64,000 nucleotides of DNA from Kosakonia radicincitans DSM 16656. GTDB taxonomy: Bacteria; Pseudomonadota; Gammaproteobacteria; Enterobacterales; Enterobacteriaceae. The stretch is taken from NCBI RefSeq assembly GCF_000280495.2, contig NZ_CP018016.1:620001-684000 (forward strand), read 5' to 3'. Under the pieces are notes generated by a model, which was given only the letters and a program-made list of their open reading frames with translations, was not told the origin of the DNA and ran no database searches. How positions within the stretch are numbered: the stretch's first letter is position 1; each line of letters starts with the position of its first letter. Made by a program: the position numbers and the translations under genes. Positions 53,739-64,000 of this stretch are shown here, in pieces.

Positions 53739-55205
<1,467 letters not shown>

Positions 55206-55240
55206 ACTGCAACAGCCCGGTTGCTGAGATGCCGCCGGGC

Positions 55241-55849
55241 TTACTCTTCTTTTTTCTTCTTCAGCTTCGACCAGATTTTGGTTTCCTGGCGGCGCCACAG
55301 GCGCTGAATATTGTCATGATGGCGCAGCAGAATCAGACAGGAAAGCATCGCCACCGGGAAGGTGAACTGCGGTTTGAACCACCAGACATAGAACGGCGCG
55401 ATCAGCGCGCTGACAATCGCGCCCAGCGATGAGTAACCGCTCAACAACACGGTTAAAAGCCAGGTTCCCGCCATGACGCCCGTTAAATCCCAGCCTATCG
55501 GCGCAATCGCGCCAAACGCCGTTGCTACGCCTTTACCACCCTGAAATTTAAAAAATACCGGCCAGATATGACCAAGACAGGCGGCGATAGCAATAAGCCC
55601 CAGCCAAAACGGGGTTACGCCAAGCGCATAAGCGCCCCAGACGGGCAGCATTCCTTTCAGAATATCGAAAATCAATACCGTTACGGCTGCTCCCTTGCCG
55701 CCAATGCGTAAAACGTTGGTCGCTCCGGGATTGCCGGAACCGCTTGCTCGCGGATCGGGAAGACCGGCGAGGCGGCAGACCAGAATGGCGCTGGAGATTG
55801 AGCCACAAAGGTACGCAAGGAGGATCATTCCAGGCGCGATTGCACTCAT
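55241..55849 (-). CDS. plsY: glycerol-3-phosphate acyltransferase PlsY
   Basis: A 202-residue polytopic inner-membrane protein (E. coli is 205) from the ATG at 55849; the open frame to 55993 is upstream DNA. The conserved motifs are [30 protein letters not shown] and, near the end, [11 protein letters not shown]. It transfers acyl groups from acyl phosphate to glycerol-3-phosphate. The tail KLKKKKEE is basic and cytosolic. It is divergent from folB. Confidence 0.95.
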   Translation of the reverse strand: MSAIAPGMILLAYLCGSISSAILVCRLAGLPDPRASGSGNPGATNVLRIGGKGAAVTVLIFDILKGMLPVWGAYALGVTPFWLGLIAIAACLGHIWPVFFKFQGGKGVATAFGAIAPIGWDLTGVMAGTWLLTVLLSGYSSLGAIVSALIAPFYVWWFKPQFTFPVAMLSCLILLRHHDNIQRLWRRQETKIWSKLKKKKEE

Positions 55850-56010
55850 GACGCTGTTCCGTTGTGAAAAAGTCGTTTTATTCTCTGCATCGATGGATAA
55901 TACGCATAAATTCTGGAAAGTGGTATCCAGTGAATGCGCAAAATCTGCCAGACCGCAGGAAAGATCGGGCCTGGCAGCACAGTGTTGAAACAAACTGCGG
56001 GTGGAATGTG

Positions 56011-56379
56011 ATGGATATTGTATTTATTGAGCAGCTTTCGGTAATCACCACTATTGGTGTTTACGACTGGGAACAGACCATTGAGCAGAAACTGGTGTTC
56101 GATATCGAAATGGCCTGGGATAACCGTCAGGCGGCGAAAAGTGATGATGTGAATGATTGTCTCAGCTATGCCGATATCGCCGATGCGGTTGTCGGTCATG
56201 TGGAAGGGGGACGTTTTGCGCTGGTTGAACGTGTTGCGGAAGAGGTGGCCGAACTGCTGCTGGCGCGTTTTCAGTCGCCGTGGATACGCATCAAACTGAG
56301 CAAACCAGGTGCCGTGGCGCGGGCGCAGAGCGTCGGTGTAATCATTGAGCGTGGGTTAAATCTGAAAGAAAGTATTTAA
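56011..56379 (+). CDS. folB: dihydroneopterin aldolase FolB
   Basis: A 122-residue protein, same length as E. coli FolB, from the ATG at 56011 with GGTGGA upstream: [20 protein letters not shown], then [20 protein letters not shown] and a catalytic lysine in [11 protein letters not shown]. It converts dihydroneopterin to 6-hydroxymethyl-dihydropterin in folate synthesis. The reading that begins at 55864 is not supported. Confidence 0.95.
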   Translation: MDIVFIEQLSVITTIGVYDWEQTIEQKLVFDIEMAWDNRQAAKSDDVNDCLSYADIADAVVGHVEGGRFALVERVAEEVAELLLARFQSPWIRIKLSKPGAVARAQSVGVIIERGLNLKESI

Positions 56380-56433
56380 ATTCATAATAGTTAAACCAAG
56401 CGCTAGTATTCAGGTCATAGATGATGGCCATTC

Positions 56434-56462
56434 ACGGCTACTCCTCGGGGGGCCGTTTTTTA
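56434..56462 (+). terminator. terminator after folB
   Basis: ACGGC (56434-56438) pairs with GCCGT (56452-56456), followed by TTTTTTT. The stem is short, but the T-run is strong. It lies just before uppP. Confidence 0.6.
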
Positions 56463-56484
56463 TATCTTTTTTAGGGGTTTATTG

Positions 56485-57303
56485 ATGAGCGATCTGCATT
56501 CGCTGCTGGTGGCAGCCATTTTGGGTGTCGTTGAAGGATTGACGGAGTTCCTGCCGGTTTCCAGCACTGGTCACATGATTATCGTCGGACATTTGCTGGG
56601 ATTTGAAGGTGATACAGCAAAAACGTTCGAGGTTGTGATTCAGTTGGGCTCGATTCTGGCGGTTGTCGTGATGTTCTGGCGACGCCTGTTTGGTTTAATT
56701 GGCATTCACTTCGGCAAGCAACCGCATGAAGGCACCGGTACGGGACGCCTTTCGCTGATTCATATCATTTTAGGTATGATTCCGGCGGTGGTGATGGGTC
56801 TGGTATTCCATGACACCATCAAGTCGCTGTTTAACCCGCTCAACGTGACTTATGCGCTGGTGGTCGGCGGCTTTCTGCTGATTGCCGCAGAAGTGCTGAA
56901 GCCGAAAGTGCCGCGCGCGCAGGGCGTGGATGATATGACTTATCGCCAGGCGTTCATTATTGGTTGTTTCCAGTGTCTGGCGCTATGGCCTGGATTCTCC
57001 CGCTCCGGGGCGACCATTTCCGGTGGGATGCTGATGGGCGTTAGCCGCTATGCCGCATCAGAGTTCTCTTTCCTGCTGGCTGTGCCAATGATGCTGGGCG
57101 CAACCGCACTGGATCTCTATAAGAGCATGGGGTTTCTCACCACCGGCGATATTCCGATGTTTGCCGTGGGTTTCATCACCGCTTTTATTGTCGCGCTGAT
57201 CGCCATCAAAACCTTCCTTGAGCTGATTAAACGCATCTCTTTTATTCCGTTCGCGATTTACCGTTTTATCGTCGCAGCGGCTGTGTATCTGGTCTTCTTC
57301 TAA
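56485..57303 (+). CDS. uppP: undecaprenyl-diphosphatase UppP (BacA)
   Basis: A 272-residue membrane phosphatase (E. coli is 273). [20 protein letters not shown], then [20 protein letters not shown] (catalytic Glu/Ser/His region) and [20 protein letters not shown] are the signature motifs. It recycles undecaprenyl diphosphate to the carrier lipid for peptidoglycan and gives bacitracin tolerance. The start is the ATG at 56485 rather than the TTG just before it. Confidence 0.96.
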   Translation: MSDLHSLLVAAILGVVEGLTEFLPVSSTGHMIIVGHLLGFEGDTAKTFEVVIQLGSILAVVVMFWRRLFGLIGIHFGKQPHEGTGTGRLSLIHIILGMIPAVVMGLVFHDTIKSLFNPLNVTYALVVGGFLLIAAEVLKPKVPRAQGVDDMTYRQAFIIGCFQCLALWPGFSRSGATISGGMLMGVSRYAASEFSFLLAVPMMLGATALDLYKSMGFLTTGDIPMFAVGFITAFIVALIAIKTFLELIKRISFIPFAIYRFIVAAAVYLVFF

Positions 57304-57314
57304 GGCTCGCGCCC

Positions 57315-58556
57315 TCAGTCTGCGGGCTGAGGGCAACGATGCGCTTTCCACTGCGCCAGCGCGGCTATCCGGCGGCGCGTCAACTCTTCGCGGACTTCCG
57401 CCCCCTTAAAACCGGCTTCAATCACCGCTTTGGTTGGAACGGCACGAGCCACTTCCCACGCTTCACGCAGTAAACGTCCTTGCGGATAGTCGCAGGCTTC
57501 AAAACCGGTACGTCCACGCACATCGGCTTCGCTGGTCAGGGCAATTTGCTCTACGCGCTGCGGTTTACGCCACGCATCAATTGAGTCGAACAACTTCACA
57601 ATGGTTTTGGGCTGCAAAATGGGGAAGGTGTGGATCAGATCGTGAAACTCCGCCACCAGTTTTGCCAGATCGCGGATCTCGTTTGGTACGCGCAGACGCT
57701 GGCACAGCCCTGCGACCAGTTTGACGCCCGCCGGGCCGTGGCCATGATGGCGCGGCCAGAGCTCTTTTGGCGTCAGCGCTTTGCCCAGATCGTGACATAA
57801 CGTGGCGAAACGCACGTCCACTTCCGGGCTGAGCATCGCGGCCATCGTCAGTGTCATCAGCGTGTGAACGCCGGTGTCGATTTCCGGGTGCCACTTCGCC
57901 GGAGCGGGCACGCCAAACAGCGCATCGACCTCCGGGAACAGCACCTTCAGCGCGCCGCAGTCGCGCAGTACCTGGAAATAGACCTGAGGATTACGGGCAT
58001 GCAGCGCGTTCTCGGTCTCTTTCCAGACGCGCTCTGTGGTCAGATGCGCCAGTTCGCCAGCATCGGTCATGGCGCGCATCAGCGACATCGTTTCGTCGGC
58101 AATCCGAAAACTAAGGTGAGCATAGCGGGCTGCGAAGCGGGCTACGCGCAGTACGCGCAGCGGATCTTCGCTAAAAGCCGGGGAGACATGACGCAAAATG
58201 CGGTTACGTAGATCGTGCTGACCATTAAACGGGTCGATGATGTGCCCGTTTTCGTCCTGCGCCAGTGCGTTGACGGTTAAATCCCGGCGCAGTAAATCTT
58301 GTTCAAGGGAGACATCGGGGGCGGCATGAACGATAAACCCGGTATAACCCGAGCCGGATTTACGTTCGGTGCGGGCCAGCGCATACTCTTCGCGGCTTTG
58401 CGGGTGGAGAAACACAGGGAAATCGCGACCTACCTGCTGGTAGCCCGCGTTGAGCATCTCTTCCGGCGTGGCGCCGACCACAACCCAGTCTCTGTCTTTG
58501 ACTGGCAGGCCTAACAACGAATCACGTACAGCACCACCGACCAGATAACTCTTCAC
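57315..58556 (-). CDS. cca: multifunctional CCA-adding enzyme
   Basis: A 413-residue nucleotidyltransferase (E. coli is 412). The catalytic head has [20 protein letters not shown] and the acid pair in [29 protein letters not shown] follows, and the C-terminal HD domain has [20 protein letters not shown]. It adds or repairs the CCA end of tRNAs; the HD domain gives phosphohydrolase activity. Convergent with uppP; downstream of ygiM on the same strand. Confidence 0.96.
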   Translation of the reverse strand: MKSYLVGGAVRDSLLGLPVKDRDWVVVGATPEEMLNAGYQQVGRDFPVFLHPQSREEYALARTERKSGSGYTGFIVHAAPDVSLEQDLLRRDLTVNALAQDENGHIIDPFNGQHDLRNRILRHVSPAFSEDPLRVLRVARFAARYAHLSFRIADETMSLMRAMTDAGELAHLTTERVWKETENALHARNPQVYFQVLRDCGALKVLFPEVDALFGVPAPAKWHPEIDTGVHTLMTLTMAAMLSPEVDVRFATLCHDLGKALTPKELWPRHHGHGPAGVKLVAGLCQRLRVPNEIRDLAKLVAEFHDLIHTFPILQPKTIVKLFDSIDAWRKPQRVEQIALTSEADVRGRTGFEACDYPQGRLLREAWEVARAVPTKAVIEAGFKGAEVREELTRRRIAALAQWKAHRCPQPAD

Positions 58557-58620
58557 ACCACTCTCCTCTACACATAAGTCGACAGATAATACGTAAGTGT
58601 AGAGAAGATGGCGAATGTCC

Positions 58621-59235
58621 TTAACTCATCCAGCGATCTTTGCGCTTGCGGCTTGGGATCATATGCGGCAACAGCAGGCCGAGGATTAAACCCGCGCCCA
58701 GCACGCCGCCGCCATACATAAACCACTGCATAATGATGGTGCGCTGCTTGTCGTCCAGTTGCAGATTCGCCGCGTTCACTTTCTTCTGCGCGACGATTAA
58801 CTCATTTTTCAGCTTCTGGTTTTCATCTTTCAGGCCGTTGATCACCCCGTCGCTCTGCGCCACTTTTTGCTGCATTTCAGCCGTGCGCTGGTTCCAGGTG
58901 TTATCGATATTGTTCAGTTTATCGGTCAACGTTTTGACCTGGTTCTCCAGCTCCGGTACGCGAGTACGCAGGCTTGGCTCTACATTCAACTCTTTCAGCG
59001 GGATCCAGGAGGTGCGCCCGGTGCTGTCGCGCACCTGGCCGTAATCGTTGTTTTGTTGCAGCAGAGTCACTTCCTCGCCGGCATTTACCGTACCGACAAG
59101 GCGATAATTATCGCCAGGGCCACTACGTACCCAGGTATTCAGTTCGTCGGAAACATACCGTTTTTCTTCAGCGTGGATCCCAACGGACACACTCAGTGCA
59201 ACCAGGGTCAATCCAATCAGGCGTAATTTTGGCAT
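58621..59235 (-). CDS. ygiM: SH3-domain membrane protein YgiM
   Basis: A 204-residue protein (E. coli is 206). It has a signal peptide ([21 protein letters not shown], cleaved near 22) and a bacterial SH3 domain ([20 protein letters not shown] to [10 protein letters not shown]). A periplasmic coiled coil (about 90-165) and a C-terminal TM ([19 protein letters not shown]) with basic tail ([10 protein letters not shown]) follow. The role is not established; SH3b domains often bind cell-wall peptides. Confidence 0.92.
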   Translation of the reverse strand: MPKLRLIGLTLVALSVSVGIHAEEKRYVSDELNTWVRSGPGDNYRLVGTVNAGEEVTLLQQNNDYGQVRDSTGRTSWIPLKELNVEPSLRTRVPELENQVKTLTDKLNNIDNTWNQRTAEMQQKVAQSDGVINGLKDENQKLKNELIVAQKKVNAANLQLDDKQRTIIMQWFMYGGGVLGAGLILGLLLPHMIPSRKRKDRWMS

Positions 59236-59474
59236 CAGGCAGTCATTATTTTCGTTAAATGTGAATGGGAAACAGTGACATCAGTCTGACGACACCTGGC
59301 AGGTGGCATCAATCGGAATCTTCCGGGTCAAACTGCGCGCTTATACGAACTTTTGCACCCAGCAAATTGCGCATTGCATGGCAATTTGGCACACAATACT
59401 ATCTACTGACAAACATCAGGGGCGTTAGTTCGCCGAAATTTTCACTGATGTGACATAACCATAAGTGCAAGGCC
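59236..59474. promoter_or_regulatory. ygiM/ygiF divergent promoter region
   Basis: A 239-bp region without a supportable ORF. ATTGCGCATTGCATGGCAAT near 59366 contains GCAATTTG-like repeats, and AT-rich elements before ygiF can serve as its promoter. No specific operator was recognised. Confidence 0.35.
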
Positions 59475-60776
59475 ATGGCTCAGGAAATCGAATTAAAGTT
59501 TATCGTTAATGCCGACAGCGTGGAAACGCTTCGTCACCATCTACATACGCTGACCGAAGAACATATCGCCGCCAGCCAGTTACTGAATATTTACTATGAG
59601 ACACCTGACAACTGGCTGCGCGGCCATGATATGGGGCTGCGCATCCGGGGTTTTGACGGTCAGTATGAGATGACGATGAAAATTGCCGGACGGGTGATTG
59701 GCGGTTTACATCAGCGTCCTGAATACAATATTCCGCTTGCCAGCCCGGAGCTTGATCTGTCGCGCTTCCCTGCCGAAGTATGGCCCGATGGCGAGCTGCC
59801 TGCCGATTTACAAGCGCGTACGCGTCCGCTGTTCAGCACCGATTTTTACCGTGAAAAATGGCTGGTCAATGTAGGTGAGAGCCGAATTGAGATTGGCCTT
59901 GATCTCGGCGAAGTGAAAGCCGGGGAATCCGCTGAGCCGATTTGCGAGCTGGAGCTGGAGCTGCTGAGTGGCGATCCTGCGGATATCCTTAAGCTGGCGC
60001 GCCAGCTAGTGACGCTCTCCGTTTTGCGTCAGGGAAGTCTGAGCAAAGCCGCGCGTGGTTACCATCTGGCGCAGGGCAATGCCCCACGCGAGCGCCGTCC
60101 AACGGACATTCTGCAAACCGTCCCGAAGGCCAGCGTTGAGCAAGCTTTTGCTGCCGCGCTGGAACTGGCGCTTTCCCAGTGGCAATACCATGAAGAGTTG
60201 TGGGTGCGCGGCAACAACGCGGCAAAGCAGGATGTACTGCGTGCGATTGCGTTAATCCGCCATACGCTGGCGCTTTTTGGCGGTATTGTGCCGCGTAAAG
60301 CGAGCGCTCACTTACGTGATTTACTGACGCAGGTGGAAGCCACGCTGACTTCGGCGGTTTCTGCCGACACTGCGGTATGGGATGCGCCTTCGGCAATGGC
60401 AAAACTGCTGTTGACCGAGTGGCTGGTAACGCAGGGCTGGCGCGCCTTCCTTGATGAAAAAGCGCAGGCAAAATTTGCCGATTCATTTAAACGCTTCGCC
60501 GATGTACATCTTTCGCGCAGCGCGGCGGAGCTGAAAAAAGCCTTCGCGCAACCGCTGGGCGACAGCTATCGCGACCAGTTGCCACGCCTGGCGCGTGACA
60601 TCGACAGCGCATTGCTGCTGGCAGGCCATTACGATCGCGCGCTGGCAAACGAATGGCTGGAGAACTGGCAGGGGCTGTACCACGCCATTGAAACGCGCCA
60701 GAGAATCGAGATCGAACACTTTCGTAATACCGCAATTACGCAGGAGCCGTTCTGGCTGCACAGCGGAAAACGCTAA
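59475..60776 (+). CDS. ygiF: inorganic triphosphatase YgiF
   Basis: A 433-residue CYTH-CHAD protein (E. coli is 433). MAQEIELKFIVNADSVETLR has the ExExK signature of the CYTH tunnel fold, followed by acidic and basic strands for triphosphate and metal binding. The C-terminal CHAD domain (about 220-430) is helical and His-rich, typical of polyphosphate binding. It hydrolyses inorganic triphosphate. It is followed after 16 bases by glnE, with which it may form an operon. Confidence 0.95.
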   Translation: MAQEIELKFIVNADSVETLRHHLHTLTEEHIAASQLLNIYYETPDNWLRGHDMGLRIRGFDGQYEMTMKIAGRVIGGLHQRPEYNIPLASPELDLSRFPAEVWPDGELPADLQARTRPLFSTDFYREKWLVNVGESRIEIGLDLGEVKAGESAEPICELELELLSGDPADILKLARQLVTLSVLRQGSLSKAARGYHLAQGNAPRERRPTDILQTVPKASVEQAFAAALELALSQWQYHEELWVRGNNAAKQDVLRAIALIRHTLALFGGIVPRKASAHLRDLLTQVEATLTSAVSADTAVWDAPSAMAKLLLTEWLVTQGWRAFLDEKAQAKFADSFKRFADVHLSRSAAELKKAFAQPLGDSYRDQLPRLARDIDSALLLAGHYDRALANEWLENWQGLYHAIETRQRIEIEHFRNTAITQEPFWLHSGKR

Positions 60777-60792
60777 CTAAAGGATACTTCGG

Positions 60793-63642
60793 ATGCCGCA
60801 TGCCTCGCCGTTATCGCAGCACTGGCACACTGTGCTTTCCCGTCTGCCGGAGGTGCTAACCGCACAGCCACTCAGTGCGCAGGCGCAGTCAGTACTCACT
60901 TTTAGTGATTTCGTTCAGGACAGTATCATCACATATCCTGAATGGCTGGCCGAGCTGGAAAGCGCGCCGCCGCAGGCAACGGAGTGGCAGCACTACGCGC
61001 AATGGCTCAGTGCGGCACTGCGGGATGTCACGGATGAAGCGGCACTGATGCGCGTTCTGCGCCAGTTCCGCCGTCGGGTAATGGTGCGTATTGCCTGGGT
61101 GCAGGCGCTGCGGCTGGTGGCAGAAGAAGATGTCTTGCAGCAACTGAGCGTGCTGGCGGAAACGCTGATCGTCGCCGCGCGCGACTGGCTGTACGACGCC
61201 TGTTGCCGCGAATGGGGAACGCCCTGTAACCCGCAGGGCGTTGCGCAGCCGATGCTGATTTTAGGCATGGGCAAACTTGGCGGCGGCGAACTCAATTTCT
61301 CTTCCGATATCGATCTGATCTTCGCCTGGCCGGAAAACGGGGCAACCCGTGGCGGCCGGCGCGAGCTGGATAACGCTCAGTTCTTCACCCGCCTGGGGCA
61401 ACGGCTGATCAAGGTACTCGACCAGCCAACGCAGGATGGTTTTGTCTATCGCGTAGATATGCGTTTACGCCCCTTCGGCGATAGCGGCCCGCTGGTGCTC
61501 AGCTTTGCCGCGCTGGAGGATTATTACCAGGAGCAGGGGCGCGACTGGGAGCGCTATGCGATGGTGAAAGCGCGAATTATGGGCGATAACGACGGTAAAC
61601 ACGCCCGTGAGCTGCGTGCCATGCTGCGTCCCTTTGTTTTCCGCCGCTACATTGATTTCAGCGTGATCCAGTCGCTGCGTAATATGAAAGGCATGATTGC
61701 CCGCGAAGTCCGCCGCCGTGGCCTGAAAGACAACATTAAGCTGGGCGCGGGTGGCATTCGTGAAATCGAATTTATCGTGCAGGTTTTTCAGTTGATTCGC
61801 GGTGGCCGTGAACCGGCGCTGCAATCCCGCTCACTGTTGCCAACGCTGGAAGCCATCGATCAGCTGCACCTGTTACCTGAAGGCGAAGCTGGCAGGTTAC
61901 GGGCGGCCTACCTTTGGTTACGGCGTCTGGAAAACCTGCTGCAAAGCATTAATGACGAACAGACGCAGACCTTGCCGGGCGACGATCTCAACCGCGCCCG
62001 GCTGGCCTGGGGAATGGGCGTGGCAAGCTGGGATGAACTCAGCAGTACGCTGGAAACGCATATGGCCGCTGTACGTCGCGTCTTCAATGAGCTGATCGGC
62101 GACGACGAGAGCGACTCGCCGGAAGATGTGCTTTCCGAAAACTGGCGTGAACTGTGGCAGGATGCGCTGCAGGAAGATGACACCACGCCGGTGCTGGCAC
62201 ATCTTTCCGATGACGATCGCCGCCGCGTAGTGGCGCTGATTGCTGATTTCCGTAAAGAGATGGATAAGCGCACCATCGGCCCGCGCGGGCGCCAGGTGCT
62301 GGATCATCTGATGCCGCATTTGCTGAGCGATGTCTGCTCGCGAGACGACGCGCCAGTGCCGTTGTCGCGCCTGACGCCGCTGCTGACAGGCATCATTACG
62401 CGTACCACTTATCTTGAACTGCTGAGCGAATTCCCCGGCGCGCTGAAGCATCTTATTTCCCTTTGTGCGGCATCGCCGATGGTGGCCAGCCAGCTGGCGC
62501 GTTACCCAATCCTGCTCGATGAGCTGCTCGATCCCACTACGCTTTATCAGCCGACGGCGATGAACGCCTACCGCGACGAACTGCGGCAATATCTGCTCCG
62601 CGTGCCGGAGGATGATGAAGAGCAACAACTGGAAGCGCTGCGGCAGTTTAAACAGGCGCAGTTGCTGCGCGTCGCCGCGGCGGATATTGCCGGTACGCTC
62701 CCGGTAATGAAAGTGAGCGATCATCTGACGTGGCTTGCGGAAGCGATTATCGATGCGGTAGTGCAGCAGGCATGGGGACAAATGGTGGCGCGTTATGGTC
62801 AGCCAATGCATCTGCGCGATCGGGAAGGGCGTGGGTTTGCCGTCGTTGGTTACGGCAAACTTGGCGGCTGGGAGTTGGGTTACAGCTCCGATCTCGACCT
62901 GGTCTTTTTGCACGATTGCCCGATGGATGTGATGACCGACGGCGAGCGGGAGATCGATGGCCGCCAGTTCTATCTGCGTCTTGCCCAGCGCATCATGCAC
63001 CTGTTCAGCACACGTACTTCGTCCGGCATTCTCTATGAAGTGGATGCGCGCCTGCGCCCGTCCGGCGCGGCGGGAATGTTAGTGACGACCACCGAATCCT
63101 TCGCGGATTACCAGAAAAATGAAGCCTGGACGTGGGAACATCAGGCGTTGGCGCGCGCGCGCGTGGTGTACGGCGATCCGCAACTGGCCGTGGAGTTTGA
63201 TGCCATTCGCCGCGATATTCTGATGATCCCGCGCGATGGCGCAACATTGCAAACCGAGGTGCGCGAGATGCGCGAGAAGATGCGTGCTCACCTTGGTAAC
63301 AAGCATAAAGATCGCTTCGATCTGAAAGCCGATGAAGGCGGTATCACCGACATTGAGTTTATCGCTCAGTATCTGGTGCTGCGCTATGCGCATGACAAAC
63401 CGAAGCTGACGCGCTGGTCTGATAACGTGCGCATTCTGGAAGGGCTGGCGCAGAACAACATCATGGATGAACAGGAAGCGCTGGCGCTGACGCAGGCTTA
63501 CACCACGCTGCGCGATGAGTTGCACCACCTGGCATTACAGGAGTTGCCGGGGCATGTGGCGTTGTCGTGTTTTGTCGCCGAACGCCAGCTGATCAAAACC
63601 AGCTGGGACAAGTGGCTGGTGGAACCGTGCGCTCCGGCGTAA
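60793..63642 (+). CDS. glnE: bifunctional glutamine synthetase adenylyltransferase/deadenylase GlnE
   Basis: A 949-residue protein (E. coli is 946) with two nucleotidyltransferase domains, each with a GxGKxGxxxxxxSSDxDL motif: [20 protein letters not shown] in the N-terminal deadenylase half and [20 protein letters not shown] in the C-terminal adenylylase half. It turns glutamine synthetase off and on by AMP attachment in response to PII and glutamine. A ribosome site AAGGA precedes the ATG. Confidence 0.97.
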   Translation: MPHASPLSQHWHTVLSRLPEVLTAQPLSAQAQSVLTFSDFVQDSIITYPEWLAELESAPPQATEWQHYAQWLSAALRDVTDEAALMRVLRQFRRRVMVRIAWVQALRLVAEEDVLQQLSVLAETLIVAARDWLYDACCREWGTPCNPQGVAQPMLILGMGKLGGGELNFSSDIDLIFAWPENGATRGGRRELDNAQFFTRLGQRLIKVLDQPTQDGFVYRVDMRLRPFGDSGPLVLSFAALEDYYQEQGRDWERYAMVKARIMGDNDGKHARELRAMLRPFVFRRYIDFSVIQSLRNMKGMIAREVRRRGLKDNIKLGAGGIREIEFIVQVFQLIRGGREPALQSRSLLPTLEAIDQLHLLPEGEAGRLRAAYLWLRRLENLLQSINDEQTQTLPGDDLNRARLAWGMGVASWDELSSTLETHMAAVRRVFNELIGDDESDSPEDVLSENWRELWQDALQEDDTTPVLAHLSDDDRRRVVALIADFRKEMDKRTIGPRGRQVLDHLMPHLLSDVCSRDDAPVPLSRLTPLLTGIITRTTYLELLSEFPGALKHLISLCAASPMVASQLARYPILLDELLDPTTLYQPTAMNAYRDELRQYLLRVPEDDEEQQLEALRQFKQAQLLRVAAADIAGTLPVMKVSDHLTWLAEAIIDAVVQQAWGQMVARYGQPMHLRDREGRGFAVVGYGKLGGWELGYSSDLDLVFLHDCPMDVMTDGEREIDGRQFYLRLAQRIMHLFSTRTSSGILYEVDARLRPSGAAGMLVTTTESFADYQKNEAWTWEHQALARARVVYGDPQLAVEFDAIRRDILMIPRDGATLQTEVREMREKMRAHLGNKHKDRFDLKADEGGITDIEFIAQYLVLRYAHDKPKLTRWSDNVRILEGLAQNNIMDEQEALALTQAYTTLRDELHHLALQELPGHVALSCFVAERQLIKTSWDKWLVEPCAPA

Positions 63643-63688
63643 GTATGATATTATCGCGCGCAAATTTTGTATCTCTCAGGAGACAGGA

Positions 63689-64000
63689 ATGAAAGTGACG
63701 CTGCCAGAGTTTAACCAGGCGGGTGTAATGGTGGTTGGCGATGTGATGCTGGACCGTTACTGGTACGGGCCAACCAGCCGCATCTCTCCGGAAGCCCCGG
63801 TGCCGGTGGTGAAAGTCGATACGATTGAAGAACGCCCGGGCGGCGCGGCGAACGTGGCGATGAACATTGCTTCGCTGGGCGCAACGGCGCGTCTGGTGGG
63901 TCTGACAGGTATTGATGATGCGGCTCGCGCACTGAGCAAGGCGCTGGCGGATGTCAATGTAAAATGCGACTTCGTTTCTGTTCCCACTCATCCCACCATT
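63689..64000 (+). CDS. hldE: ADP-heptose synthesis enzyme HldE, N-terminal part (runs off the window)
   Basis: The plus strand reads from the ATG at 63689 (CAGGAG upstream) to the window end without a stop: 104 residues starting [20 protein letters not shown], then [20 protein letters not shown] and [20 protein letters not shown]. This is the PfkB-type kinase domain of HldE (RfaE), which phosphorylates heptose-7-phosphate for LPS inner core synthesis; the adenylyltransferase domain is outside. It follows glnE, as in E. coli. Confidence 0.95.
   Translation, partial: MKVTLPEFNQAGVMVVGDVMLDRYWYGPTSRISPEAPVPVVKVDTIEERPGGAANVAMNIASLGATARLVGLTGIDDAARALSKALADVNVKCDFVSVPTHPTI

Noticed and set aside
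55850..56010. Extensions of PlsY (to 55993) and FolB (from 55864)
   Set aside because: The two extensions overlap each other across the divergent promoter region; known lengths and ribosome sites place the starts at 55849 and 56011.

Overview
The window is a piece of an enterobacterial chromosome (Enterobacteriaceae, in the Enterobacter/Kosakonia/Klebsiella neighbourhood). The flanking genes and their order, fadH ... patA-aer ... yqjI/yqjH ... ileX-mug-rpoD-dnaG-rpsU-tsaD-plsY-folB-uppP-cca-ygiM-ygiF-glnE-hldE, are those known from Escherichia coli. Species cannot be fixed from this sequence alone.

Left chromosomal arm (1-14657): the start of fadH; a reduced lsr set (lsrK divergent from lsrF-lsrG, with no LsrR or Lsr transporter visible); patA with a TTG start, a sigma-54 promoter and two NtrC-like sites; aer and a second chemoreceptor, each behind a sigma-28 promoter; the metal-responsive pair yqjI/yqjH with repeated operators and a Fur box; a coiled-coil J-domain protein; a divergent SDR/HxlR pair; and a lone protein with a His/Cys pair typical of caspase-like (clan CD) peptidases.

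Prophage (14658-49101): a complete-looking P2/186-type prophage, about 34.4 kb, in the ileX tRNA gene. It is bounded by a 54-bp direct repeat, with paired 8-bp repeats (11-bp period) in both attachment arms. The order is att, integrase, 186-type CI, Apl/Cox, CII, Fil-like protein, small early genes, replication protein A, cos (a 19-bp P2-type cohesive end at 24247-24265), portal/terminase/capsid, lysis (holin, SAR endolysin, nested Rz/Rz1), tail completion, baseplate, fibre, sheath, tube, E/E' frameshift, tape measure, U, D and ogr. Every essential P2 class appears present and full length.

Four AT-rich cargo blocks sit at four places in this backbone. They are an OLD-type ATPase/TOPRIM nuclease between attL and int; a block right of gene A (SOS-box gene, an overlapping 236-aa/58-aa membrane pair, and an 84-aa membrane protein) ending at cos; a DGQHR-domain gene overlapping a 322-aa helical protein between cos and the portal gene; and a DUF4062 protein between tail genes S and V. 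A GT17 glycosyltransferase occupies a fifth place between the fibre and sheath genes. These are the places where P2-like phages usually carry immunity or conversion genes. The DGQHR pair and the 236/58-aa pair are the best candidates for undescribed systems.

Right arm (49055-64000): ileX restored by the phage, then mug, the rpsU-dnaG-rpoD macromolecular synthesis operon (minus strand), tsaD, plsY, folB, uppP, cca, ygiM, ygiF, glnE and the start of hldE.
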